The notes below the pieces were generated by a model. It saw only the letters and a list, made by a program, of their open reading frames with translations. It was not told the origin of the DNA and did not search any database. A stretch of DNA of 64,000 bases from Carpediemonas membranifera (lineage: Eukaryota > Fornicata): assembly GCA_019828565.1 (NCBI GenBank), contig JAHDYR010000012.1, positions 558,001-622,000 of the forward strand, written 5' to 3'. How positions within the stretch are numbered: position 1 is the stretch's first letter; the number at the start of each line of letters is the position of its first letter. Both the position numbers and the translations under genes were made by a program. This document shows positions 11,647 through 20,545 of the stretch, in pieces.

Positions 11647-11660
11647 ATTTCAGACTTTCG
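11647..11660 (+). promoter_or_regulatory. Distal inverted-pair motif upstream of recombinase-like gene 2
   Basis: ATTTCAGACTTTCG, one base different from the gene 1 version. Its inverted partner is at 11804-11817. Confidence 0.4.
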
Positions 11661-11803
11661 TACTGTTGGCCATCTGAGAATTTATGAACGACCTCTAGAA
11701 TATTTTGAAATGCAAGAACGTGCCTATGGCACTCTTTTGTACCCCTGAACACGCTTTGACCACTGTTTTGGGCATTTGGAGAGATTCGAATTTTTGTGCA
11801 TGA

Positions 11804-11817
11804 CGAAAGTCTGAAAT
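11804..11817 (-). promoter_or_regulatory. Proximal inverted-pair motif upstream of recombinase-like gene 2
   Basis: CGAAAGTCTGAAAT, the exact inverse of the distal copy, ends 10 bp before the ATG at 11828. Confidence 0.4.
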
Positions 11818-11827
11818 CCGTATATCG

Positions 11828-13216
11828 ATGGAAGGAAGCCCGCAGGAGATGGAAACAACCATGGAAGCTGTGAAGAATGCTTGGTTGTGCACCATCAGTA
11901 AGAAATCTTCCCGGAAAGCGGTCGCAAACAACCTTTCGCGGTTCGTTCAATTCGTACAACGTGAGCGAGGGAGTACCGAGGACGAAGCGCTCTCCGTGAT
12001 CCGGTCCGAGGAGGTTAGATCGCTTGTGCCCGGTTTTGCTGCATCATTGAACAAGGCAACCGCTGCTGTCACTCTCAGTGCCGTCAACTCATTCCGAAAC
12101 TCCGGCAGAGACAATGTCAAGCCGCTTGGGCAGTTTGAGCCTGTCGCATCGGAAGCTATTGTCCGACTAGTCTTCCCCTACAATGCGCTGGCTCTTATCA
12201 TCAGCCACACGGGCATGACTGCCACATCAGCCCGCGATATTGATGTGAGCGAGCTCCAGATTCCCCCGGAACTCGCTGACTGGTTGCTATTCACCGGGGC
12301 ACCATCCGCGATGTCCGCTGTGATGCCTAGCACCTTCTCGCAGGCTCTCAAGTCGGTCGGGCTGAGTGTTAACCAGCTTCGCTATGCGCCCACTGTGCAT
12401 GTCGATCTCAATCAGCTCAAGAAGCGGGTGATTGAGACACAAAGACGGACTGGCAGGCCCAGGGATCCGATCAAGGTTCGTAAGGTCATTAAGGACAAGC
12501 GCATCAGCCTGACCGATGAGCAGTTCAGGCATCAGTTGGCGTCCAGTCACTTAACGACCACGCGGCGCCCAACGATCCTCGATCTCAACCCGGAGATCCG
12601 AAGCTCTGCTGACCTGGTGCCGCCGACGCTCGATGACTGGCTTTACAACAAGCTCAGGATTAGGATGGTCCAGCTCCACGACCAGCGTAAGCCCGAGGGG
12701 GGCGACACGGGGGAGGGTGAGTCTGACGATGAGGCGCTGTTTGACGAGACAGCTGGCGAGGCAGAGATGCCGGAGACCGCAGTGGAGGGCGAGTTTGACG
12801 ATGAGGCCGGGTTGGAGATGCTGGAAGGAGAGTGGGAGGATGAGGAGAGTTCAGACAGCGATGCCGAGGATAGCCTCGTCGATAACCTGTCATTTCTTCA
12901 GTCACAACAGGTTGAGTGTGATATGTCTGAGAGAGATACCGATGAGGGTGTCCGTAGCGGGGCCAATGGAAGTGGGCTCGCTCCGCTCTATGACGCTATG
13001 AAGACCAGGGAGCCCAGCAGACGCATTCGCCTTCGCTGCTATCACGAGAGCGAGTCAGACTTGGGCAGCAGCAGCGACAGCGAGGACGGGATGCCGAAGC
13101 TGCCCATTGAAGCCTTTGAGCACATCCGTGATGCCGGGATGACAACTGTGAGGCTGACGAGGGCCGAGTATGACGACCTGATGGAGAAGAGAGAGCAGGA
13201 AAAGCATCAGAAGTAA
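11828..13216 (+). CDS. Tyrosine-recombinase-like protein 2 (intact, 462 aa)
   Basis: The ATG at 11828 opens a 462-residue frame. Residues ~10-95 resemble a recombinase core-binding domain (AWLCTISKKSSRKAVANNL, then TLSAVNSFRN). Residues ~118-200 resemble a degenerate catalytic start (ALALIISHTGM where active enzymes have a TGLR box) and NQLRYA in place of HxLRHxxA. No terminal Tyr motif is visible. From residue ~219 (KVIKDKRISLTDEQF) the sequence is nearly identical to copy 1 and becomes acidic and serine-rich. The expected role is sequence-specific DNA binding rather than strand cleavage; this is inferred. It lies within the TIR element and diverges from the OTU-like gene. An alternative is an unrelated helical DNA-binding family. 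Confidence 0.55.
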   Translation: MEGSPQEMETTMEAVKNAWLCTISKKSSRKAVANNLSRFVQFVQRERGSTEDEALSVIRSEEVRSLVPGFAASLNKATAAVTLSAVNSFRNSGRDNVKPLGQFEPVASEAIVRLVFPYNALALIISHTGMTATSARDIDVSELQIPPELADWLLFTGAPSAMSAVMPSTFSQALKSVGLSVNQLRYAPTVHVDLNQLKKRVIETQRRTGRPRDPIKVRKVIKDKRISLTDEQFRHQLASSHLTTTRRPTILDLNPEIRSSADLVPPTLDDWLYNKLRIRMVQLHDQRKPEGGDTGEGESDDEALFDETAGEAEMPETAVEGEFDDEAGLEMLEGEWEDEESSDSDAEDSLVDNLSFLQSQQVECDMSERDTDEGVRSGANGSGLAPLYDAMKTREPSRRIRLRCYHESESDLGSSSDSEDGMPKLPIEAFEHIRDAGMTTVRLTRAEYDDLMEKREQEKHQK

Positions 13217-13357
13217 ATGAACGAAGTAAATATGTCGTGGGAATGACTCAAACACTGACTAAGCCATCGACTTGGCGCAGCTGACCAGACAGTCAGATAT
13301 ACATTCATTTATTCCTGTCTCGCTCTCTTGCCTGTCGGAGACCAGCGGATTGAGATC

Positions 13358-13612
13358 GAGCCATAAAGTGCACCAATAGTGGGAACCGACTTCCCACTAT
13401 TTTCTCAGTGCCAATGAGCTATAGAGCTTTATTGAGGATATAAGCTTGCATAATAACACATCAATAGCGTCTGACGGCCGCTATGGCCCATGATACTCAT
13501 TAACAACATCAAACGAGTCAAAGGAACCACGAAACCACACAAGGAACGAGCTAGAAGAAACAATAGGAACTTTAATTGCATAAACAACATCAATACTGCC
13601 ACCAACTGTCCA
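13358..13612. repeat. 255-bp direct repeat, right copy
   Basis: Partner of 8626-8880. Similarity ends abruptly at CTGTCCA, beyond which the G-rich array begins. Confidence 0.8.
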
Positions 13613-13639
13613 TTGGATTCCAGAAATAGCCATTGTCTC

Positions 13640-14111
13640 TTCTGGAACGTCCGGGAGAGAGCACAGGGGAGAGAGCCCCAGGAGAAGAGAGCCCGGGGGA
13701 ACGTCCGGGAGAAGAGCCCGGGGAGAGAGCCCGGGAGAAGAGAGCCCGGGGGAACGTCCGGGAGAGAGCCCGGGAGAGAGCACGGGGGAACGTCCGGGAG
13801 AGAGCCCGGGAGAGAGCACGGGGGAACGTCCGGGAGAGAGCCCGGGGGAGAGAGCCCGGGGGAAGTGAGAGCCCGGGGAACGTCCAAGAGAGAGCACGGG
13901 GAGAGAGCCCCGGGAGAAGAGAGCCCGGGGGAACGTCCGGGAGAGAGCCCGGGAGAGAGCACGGGGGAACGTCCGGGAGAGAGCCCGGGGGAGAGAGCCC
14001 CAGGAGAAGAGAGCCCGGGGGAACGTCCGGGAGAGAGCCCGGGGGAGAGAGCCCCAGGAGAAGAGAGCCCGGGGGAACGTCCGGGAGAGAGCCCGGGAGA
14101 GAGCACGGGGG
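13640..14111 (+). repeat. G/A-rich minisatellite
   Basis: Irregular array of 24-36 bp units built from GAGAGCCCGGG and GGGGGAACGTCCGGG. Both strands have open frames of low complexity because stops are absent from the unit, so I do not call a gene. Runs of four or five G could form quadruplex-like structures. Confidence 0.8.
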
Positions 14112-14118
14112 CAATTCA

Positions 14119-14207
14119 GGGCCCAGAAAACACCAGCACCAGCGCAAGTAAGCTATTTTATTGCAAAACGCTCTACTTGCGCTGGTACTTCAGCGTTTTC
14201 GGGGCCC
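14119..14207. repeat. Hairpin repeat, family 1 copy a
   Basis: Imperfect ~35-bp arms: GGGCCC, GAAAAC and CCAGCGCAAGTA blocks on the left, complements on the right. It is related to the hairpin at 14374-14462. Confidence 0.7.
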
Positions 14208-14373
14208 TTTGCCCATCTTTCGTTGTCTGAATTTTTTCGTGCAGAATTCAGACGAGTGTCGCCTGGCAGAGGCTGAGCAGCGGAGCTTAGTCCCTGTGGC
14301 ACCACTCGTCTGGCCCAGCTCCCGGGTATGCTCCAGAAAATTCAGGTGCAGATTTGGGAGCAGAAATGTCGAC

Positions 14374-14462
14374 GAACCCCGAAAACACCATAACCGGCAC
14401 CAGTGAGCGCATCTTCGTTGATAAAGCTCATTGGTGCTGGTAATATGGCGTTTTCGGGGTTC
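14374..14462. repeat. Hairpin repeat, family 1 copy b
   Basis: Arms start with ACCCCGAAAACACCAT and contain GGCACCAGTGAGC. Size and outer block (CCCGAAAACACCA) match copy a. It could be a miniature foldback element. Confidence 0.7.
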
Positions 14463-14473
14463 AAATACTGTAC

Positions 14474-14569
14474 TCCTCATCCCTGGCGCCTCATCCCTGG
14501 CGCCCTCATCCTGGCGCCCTCATCCTGGCGCATCATCCCTGGCGCCCTCATCCTGGCGCCCTCAACAGC
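14474..14569. repeat. CATCCTGGCGCC tandem array
   Basis: Seven imperfect 12-15 bp units. The reverse complement of the same unit occurs at 4892-4944. Confidence 0.8.
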
Positions 14570-16030
14570 AAGTTCCATCATCCACATCACTCCCTAACAA
14601 CATCAACGACTCGCCTACCACCGACAGCGATGGCGAAGTCTGCGTTGATGTCGCCAGTGCCAACCCAGCTGGCATACGCGTCGCAATGAATGTAAATGTT
14701 TACGTGTTCTCTTCGTCCCTTCTATCGTCCAGGATCTGCTGTCAGACGTCCATGAGCGATCATCCCTTATCCTGCGGAGCAGCCCAACATCAGCTCCAGC
14801 GGTTCAGAGCATGCGTACAATGCTTCCGGGGCATGTAGAGTGATCGTGTAGGAGCTTTATGACGATTCCAGGACGTGGAGTTCAGGAATATGTCCGTATT
14901 ACCCAGCAAATTTCATCATCTCCATTATTGCTGCAGTATTCAAAGTAAACGCGAACAACACGATTTATCTCCATTCATTGGCGCCTCGAGGAGCGCTTCA
15001 GTGCCTCTAGAGCGTGCTTCAGCAGCATTTCGATCGAGATTAAAAATCACCCGAATTCTAGCTCTGTTCTGGCCGCTGCAGGCACCGCTGGGCGCAATAG
15101 AGCTCGGAGCGGCGTTGTCTGCCAAAAAGAGCATATTGCTCCCGGTGAAAATTGAACCCACGATCTGGAGGCTGTGTACAAAGTCTCTTCCCTCTATGCC
15201 ACGACTTATGGGAAATCCGCCCTTATTAAGCTTCCTACAGGGAATATAGGCCATTTTGGAGGTATGAGCGACTGGGAGGGGGGGAATGGGGGACATTTAC
15301 GGTATGGCTGGACTCTACTCGGGCAGACTATTATAACGAGGCTCAGATCAGACCTCTACGGCCGCTATACGAGGAGAAACGTGCCAGTAAGGGCACTAGC
15401 GGCCTATGGCCGCAGCAGCGCCCAGCCAAGCTCAGCTATAGGGTCACCTGAGGCCCCGAATGACGTGCTGATCAGGTCGACTCCCATCTATTGACTTGGT
15501 AATTGCAGAGGCCGTCTGAACGCGATGTCCTAATAACCGACTTGGTCGGAGCGGTTCGGCGATGACTCCGCTGTATTCCGCGCCTTCTTCTGATGCCGAA
15601 ACATGCAGTCCTTTAGAGTCAACGCGCGTCCTGTCCGTCAGGCATGAAGGGCATTCAGCAGAGGCATTGCTGCGGTCTGCAGGCCGCCCCAGCGCTTCAG
15701 GATGGCCAACTGGATGATCTGGACCCATGTCTATCAAATCCATTTTGATCACATCAAACGTGTGTCAAATCCGGCAAATCGATTTTGCGATAAAAAAAGG
15801 GGCAGAGGGGAGGAAGCGACCCATAAGTCGTACCTATGGACCATTTCCTCCCCCCTGCCCGCTTTTTGAGTCTCAACTCTCAATTCCAATTTGTCCCTAT
15901 GTTACTTTTTTCTAGCAGGATTTAAAGTTTGATACTGCGCATGCGTATTGCTTAGGTATAGCCAAGTACTACCATACCACTTTGAAGATCCAGCTCCGTC
16001 TCATCGTCGAGTTCATTTTTTCTTGCAAAA
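14570..16030. other. Mostly featureless inner end of the TIR element
   Basis: No credible coding frame. The only signal is a tRNA-like pair of Pol III boxes at 15137-15208. Confidence 0.4.
15137..15208 (-). ncRNA. tRNA-like Pol III box pair (possible tRNA relic or SINE)
   Basis: On the minus strand TGGCATAGAGG matches the A box at 10 of 11 positions, and GGTTCAATTTT resembles a B box ~43 nt downstream, as in tRNAs. A T-arm GTGGG/TTCAC can form. The acceptor ends do not pair and the anticodon arm is poor, so a functional tRNA is unlikely. Confidence 0.25.
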
Positions 16031-16104
16031 TGACTTAAAGTCAAGTTTTGTCCTTGACTTTAAGTCACAAAAACTTGACTTGAAGTCAAGGAATTGACAG
16101 TATG
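16031..16104 (-). repeat. Right terminal inverted repeat
   Basis: Inverse of 6876-6949 with two mismatches. It carries the same three TGACTTNAAGTCA palindromes and ends in CAGTATG. Confidence 0.8.
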
Positions 16105-16686
16105 CTGCACTTGCCCACAAATCTCTCCGGGTCATTGATATCGGGCACACAGAGATTAAAGTCTCGGGAGTCGAGATTATCTGGCACAGGAATATTGAGT
16201 CTCGACAGGACGGATCTGATCGCGCTGGTTAGCTCCGAACGGACTGGGCGAGGAGCTCTTGCAGAGAGCATGGACAACCTTGGGTTTCCCGTCAGATATG
16301 GCCACAGTCACCCCCATCGTCTCAGCCCAATCTCGGACGTTCTTCGCAACAACCCTTCCCATCGAGACGCCAGGTTTCAACTTCAGCTCATCGAGGAAGT
16401 CCGGTGTTTCGGAGCACGGCTGAAGAAACGACACGATGATGTGGTTGAACGCATTTCCGAGCTTTTTGATGGACAGGCCAGTTGGGTCTGAGTCAAAGAC
16501 GTCAAACGCAAACGTGAAGAAGGCCTTAAGCATGCCCATCATGAGAATTGACCGGCAAGTACTCAAAGCGGTTGTGTTCCACTTCGTCATCGGTCTCGAT
16601 CTCTTAGAAACAGCCTTAACTGCATGATCGTCCGCCATGTTCTCATTTACGGCCGCGCGCTTCGTTTCTAGCTCCGTTTCTGTCAT
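16105..16686 (-). pseudogene. N-terminal part of the split cysteine-rich gene
   Basis: The ATG at 16686 opens a 169-codon frame. Its first part (ELETKRAAVNENMADDHAVK onward) is mostly helical and unrecognised. Around 16240-16280 a second frame takes over (RAPRPVRSELTSAIRSVLSR and on to NDPERFVGKC) and runs into the right terminal repeat. At the element border this second frame continues in phase with the zinc-finger part at 6875-6174. A 1-nt indel in the AAACCC region near 16290 would unite the two frames. The intact protein would be about 425 residues. It is divergent from the tnp2-like gene at 16877, so the two may have formed one transposon. Confidence 0.5.
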
Positions 16687-16876
16687 TCCAGAGTAGATTT
16701 TCTACTAAAAATTGGCATTGTTACAACCAATCATTAACATTAATAGAGAAGGAGAATAAAGACTCACCAGCCCGCGGCCAATCGTGACTCAGGTTCGCAT
16801 CAGACGTCGACAGAGACGAGTTAAACATGAGGCTGGGCAATTGTCTTCTGAGCTAATCCTTAACCTTTCAAAGAGG

Positions 16877-19399
16877 ATGCTAATACCGAAGTGGACGCTA
16901 TTACACGGCACTATTTATGCTCCTCAAGAGGATACTGGCATCAACACCATTCTATGCAGCGTGTACCTTTCCATTGACTCAGATAACGTCAGCACACATC
17001 GGTTTCGTGTTTCCAAAGCTCCCCAACGCCGTGAGTTCGTCCAGGTTGTTCAAGAGTTGCTCAGTGCAGGATATATATGTCGCCAGGATGTTTCAAAGCA
17101 GCTGTACCCCTCTCCGACTGCCACATCTATCGCTGCGGAGAAGAGGAATCACACGACTTACCCAAGAGCCTACGTGAAGCATACATCCGCAGTTGACACT
17201 CTCGCAGCCGAGAATGAGTGTCTACGGAAGCGTCTGGCCGACACGGAGCGCCTGATTCAACTAACGAACCAGCTCAAGTCCATCACAAACGGATACAATG
17301 CCGTTAACGACGAGATCCGCATAATGAACTCTCTTGCAGGTAGGCTTAACCTTGATATTGTGCGGATATCTCCTGTTACCTCGAAGATCAAGTCTCTCGC
17401 GTGTAATATCCAGAATATGGAGGAGATAGAATCACTTCTCCAATCTGACACCGCTTGGAGGAGATTTATCCGCAGTCACGTTCCCGCCAACATTCAGCAC
17501 AGGGTAACGGCGAGAAGGTCTGATCAGGCCAATCAGGAATATGAGCTCGACCTCATCACCCATGTCGAAGCTCCTCTTGATGTTGTACGATCATCTATTC
17601 AGGGCGACTCGGCCCATGCAGAGCACGTTGCAGGAAAGATCGTCGTCTTCTATGACTCAGAGCAGGACCGTGAGACTCACTATAGCATCATGAAAGAGCA
17701 AGGCCTCACCCCTCGGATGCAGACGAGTGCAAGATATACCCATGTATATCATGCATCATTTGATATCATGGAGTATTATCGCCAAGCGGTTGCATTCCCC
17801 GTATCGCTGGAGACGTCACGATCCGGGCGCAAGAGTGCAGCTCGGACATTAAGACGACAGAGTCATTCCGCTGAGACGGGGACGATCCCACTCGTGTTAG
17901 AGGTGTGGGTCGATGCGTGGAGAGGGCTGACAACCGCTGTTAAGATTCGTTTCCTCGACGACTCCCACAAAGTCTTTCCGTCTGGTGCGACTCCTCCTTT
18001 CCGGATTCTTGAATACAACGGCCCAGAAAGTCTCATCACTGAGCATTTTGCCTTCATTGAACAGTCCATCGAGAGCACACACCGCGAGGTGCTGGAAGTC
18101 AGGAACACGGGTCTCCTCTGCCGAGTAACGCGTGTCTTTATTATCGCTGACCATCCAGCCATGTCCAAGGTTTGCGGGGCACTCATTGGAGGCAATTACC
18201 CCTCGCCATTCAGTCCCGTTCATTCGAAGAACAAGGGCTGGAGTCCCTTTGGTCGCACCCCGCGCTGCACCTTGGCAGATATCCTGCTGGCGAAGCATAA
18301 GTCACAGTTCGACACTATTATGGACAGAGAGGCCAAATGGGGATCCTTCTATAACCATCAGAAGAAGTGCATCGCTCCCACTTTGTTTGAGACGTCGACT
18401 GCGTCGCTGCCCAGAGACTGCGTCTTCTTATTCCCTCCAATCATGCATGTCAGTCATGACTTTGTGTCGTTGATTCATGCCATGTGCCGCATGTTCAAGC
18501 CAGAGCCAATTGACCCAGAGAGCGACCCTCGTCAAATTAAGGAGGTGAAGGCAAGGAACGCGATGCTAGCGAATCTGGCGTCGTTTGAGCCACCCAGCCG
18601 TACGACGGGCTGCAACGAGCAAGTCAAGGGGAGAAAGATGATAGCATCGATTGGACTTAAGCTGCATCGTGCGTTCCCGCCACCCGTGCAGTCATTATTC
18701 ATACTCGCTGCATACCTCCAGGAGCACTACTATTCCCACGAGGATGTAACTGAGAACATGGTCGTGTGGCATCGCTTGACAGCACTTCTCGTGCACCTCT
18801 TCTCTGTGACCATGTGTCTTAGCACATCTAACACGGTTGCCCCAGACATTCCGATCCGTCAACCATCTGCGACTCCCGATACGGCGCCGTGTGTTGATAC
18901 ACTTCACGGATTGGCGCGTATTGCCGCGCTGCCGGAGATACAAGCGAAGACTCGGGCCTCCTTTGGTCGAGTCATCGAAGAGTGCTTTGAACGTGATTTC
19001 ATTGGGAATCAGGAGAGTCGAGTGCGATTGCGTCAGAACCAGACGGTTCTTGAGAGCACTATTCTGAAGGAGCAGGTTGAGTTGCTGTTCAGATGCCTTC
19101 GTGGAGTGATTTCCTACGGAAGACGCGAAACAGATGTCCCACCCCAGTCACCCCTGAAACTTATGCGCATTCATAAGTGTTGTAAGGATGCCAATTGGTG
19201 GCTTCGTATCCGGAGTGTGCATTCTAAGACGCTGACAGCGACTGAGTGCCAAAAGCTGCACATGGTGTTTACGAAGGAAGTCAACGGCCTATGGCGCACT
19301 GTCTTGTCGAAAGCAGACTGTAGCTTTGACTCAGACTGGCTGGATGTTCCCATTCACGAGCAGGGACACACTCTTGATGTTTGCATATGCAAGAGATAG
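16877..19399 (+). CDS. tnp2-like DDE transposase candidate
   Basis: The first in-frame ATG is at 16877 (840 aa); the frame stays open upstream to at least 16784. Signatures are read against tnp2/KDZ-like transposases. EVWVDAWRG may hold the first catalytic Asp. RVFIIADHPAMSKVCG matches the VIADLPA..K..G block around the second Asp, with the following Cys pair missing. MHVSHDFVSL resembles the DYMHxVCLGV block. A later helical region (FILAAYLQEHYY..) fits the C-terminal part. A coiled coil precedes the domain (SAVDTLAAENECLRKRLAD). The final acidic residue is not assigned. The expected role is cut-and-paste transposition; no terminal repeats of its own are clear. The assignment rests on motif resemblance only. 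Confidence 0.45.
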   Translation: MLIPKWTLLHGTIYAPQEDTGINTILCSVYLSIDSDNVSTHRFRVSKAPQRREFVQVVQELLSAGYICRQDVSKQLYPSPTATSIAAEKRNHTTYPRAYVKHTSAVDTLAAENECLRKRLADTERLIQLTNQLKSITNGYNAVNDEIRIMNSLAGRLNLDIVRISPVTSKIKSLACNIQNMEEIESLLQSDTAWRRFIRSHVPANIQHRVTARRSDQANQEYELDLITHVEAPLDVVRSSIQGDSAHAEHVAGKIVVFYDSEQDRETHYSIMKEQGLTPRMQTSARYTHVYHASFDIMEYYRQAVAFPVSLETSRSGRKSAARTLRRQSHSAETGTIPLVLEVWVDAWRGLTTAVKIRFLDDSHKVFPSGATPPFRILEYNGPESLITEHFAFIEQSIESTHREVLEVRNTGLLCRVTRVFIIADHPAMSKVCGALIGGNYPSPFSPVHSKNKGWSPFGRTPRCTLADILLAKHKSQFDTIMDREAKWGSFYNHQKKCIAPTLFETSTASLPRDCVFLFPPIMHVSHDFVSLIHAMCRMFKPEPIDPESDPRQIKEVKARNAMLANLASFEPPSRTTGCNEQVKGRKMIASIGLKLHRAFPPPVQSLFILAAYLQEHYYSHEDVTENMVVWHRLTALLVHLFSVTMCLSTSNTVAPDIPIRQPSATPDTAPCVDTLHGLARIAALPEIQAKTRASFGRVIEECFERDFIGNQESRVRLRQNQTVLESTILKEQVELLFRCLRGVISYGRRETDVPPQSPLKLMRIHKCCKDANWWLRIRSVHSKTLTATECQKLHMVFTKEVNGLWRTVLSKADCSFDSDWLDVPIHEQGHTLDVCICKR

Positions 19400-20170
19400 T
19401 AAAGATCGGATTTAGTCTCGCGGTCAATCTCACGTGGCCCAGAGCAGCGTGCTCCTGGAATCAACAGGGCATAAAACACCCTGCGTATTCCGGTAGCACA
19501 CCGTTCTGACTCACGTCCGTCTCTGGTTGTCGTACAGGTCTATTTACGTGTTTGGCGATGGCGCTCCTGACATAAGCTTAATGGCGTGTCGTGGCTGTCA
19601 GTATGCTGCAAATGTCTCAGCGAGAAAGGAGTCACCAATCGCGTTCAGCTTACTTGTTTCTCGCCTGATACTGCTCGTAATATCGTTCAAGCGTGAATCT
19701 ATGAAGTAATGGGACTGAATGGCCTCTATTGCGTCAATTTCCTGCGTAATCGTTGTTGAATGGTCTAGAATAGATGTTGCAGCTACTTCCAGCTCATGTT
19801 GCATGCTAAATGCTGTGTTTTGGACAATTGGTCGTGTTCAGGCAGAATTTTTTCGTGCAAAGTGCAGGCTAATACCCGTCCTTAAACTGTGGGATCAGCC
19901 GCTGGGTAAATATACTGAGAAAAAACCATATAGCTGAGTTCACTGTCTTGTGCTGAATACGGTGGCGCCATTTATTTCTCTGAATCGTCAAGTTTTGTCA
20001 GCGTTGACCGCGCAAGACCGGTCGTCCTTACGCGATGTCACCAACACCATCATATTCTTCCCCCTGACATTCTACGTGTCCCCCAGTCTGGATTCGTGGT
20101 CTGCAATATTCACAGAGATATTCGCCTTCTCTTTCGCGAATTTGACTCTGATCAAGTCGAAAAACGAAAA

Positions 20171-20304
20171 AACGACCATATCTCGAAATCTACACGTTGG
20201 AATCGGTACCAGAGTGATTTTGCGCATATGTACATCCCGTCAGCAGTCTGCAAAATCACTCTCGTACCGATTCCAACGTGTCAATTTTGAGATATTGCTC
20301 GTTT
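20171..20304. repeat. Long hairpin (about 55-bp arms)
   Basis: Arms contain ACACGTTGGAATCGGTAC and GAGTGATTTTGC, and the complements follow after a 26-bp loop, with a few mismatches. It is typical of a miniature foldback element. Confidence 0.75.
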
Positions 20305-20472
20305 CATCCTTTTGCCTTAACCTGCGTCGCAAAGAAGTCGAAATCAGTGGTTAGACCGCACTGGACCTCTTGCAGGCTCTCTGCATACGCGCTTTAGTAT
20401 GCAATGAAGGTATTCATTTTCCCGTAAATTGTTTAAATTCAATGAATACTTCATTTTCGGTCCGGAAGAAAT

Positions 20473-20506
20473 AGATAATCTAGGGTTTTTAGGCCCTAGA
20501 TTATCT
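20473..20506. repeat. Perfect 13-bp hairpin
   Basis: AGATAATCTAGGG and its complement around an 8-nt loop, followed by a third TAGATTATCT copy at 20519. It abuts the CAGTATG border at 20539-20545. Confidence 0.75.
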
Positions 20507-20545
20507 AGAAAAAATCGTAGATTATCTGCCGACTTTCACAGTATG

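Larger units (their letters stand above)
10713..11827. other. Divergent intergenic region of gene pair 2
   Basis: It matches the pair 1 intergenic region up to the boundary motif at 11344-11370, then is unrelated. It contains GATAAATGGATTTCA twice (about 11607 and 11638) and three ATTCAGACTTTC-like boxes (11506, 11649 and inverted at 11804). No gene seen. Confidence 0.6.
6876..16104. mobile_element. 9.2-kb element with 74-bp terminal inverted repeats
   Basis: The ends, 6876-6949 and 16031-16104, are inverted repeats matching at 72 of 74 positions, with termini CATACTG and CAGTATG. An AG dinucleotide flanks both ends (minus-strand sense; 6874-6875 and 16105-16106), a possible 2-bp target duplication. 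Removing the element plus one AG joins open frames on the two sides in phase. Inside are the OTU-like gene copy 2, the recombinase-like gene 2, a G-rich minisatellite and two hairpin repeats. No recognised transposase is inside, so it may be mobilised in trans or by an undescribed enzyme. Confidence 0.65.
19400..20545. other. Intergenic with hairpins
   Basis: A 68-codon minus-strand frame at 19598-19804 (MQHELEVAATSILDHS..) is helical and might be a small gene or fragment, but has no support. Two inverted repeats (20171-20304 and 20473-20506) dominate the rest. Confidence 0.4.

Noticed and set aside
13640-14111. CRISPR-like array
   Set aside because: Units are contiguous, variable in length and have no unique spacers; the context is eukaryotic.
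13490-14230. Plus- and minus-strand proteins rich in Arg/Glu/Gly or Pro/Ser/Leu
   Set aside because: They are translations of the minisatellite in several frames, with no conserved start or domain.
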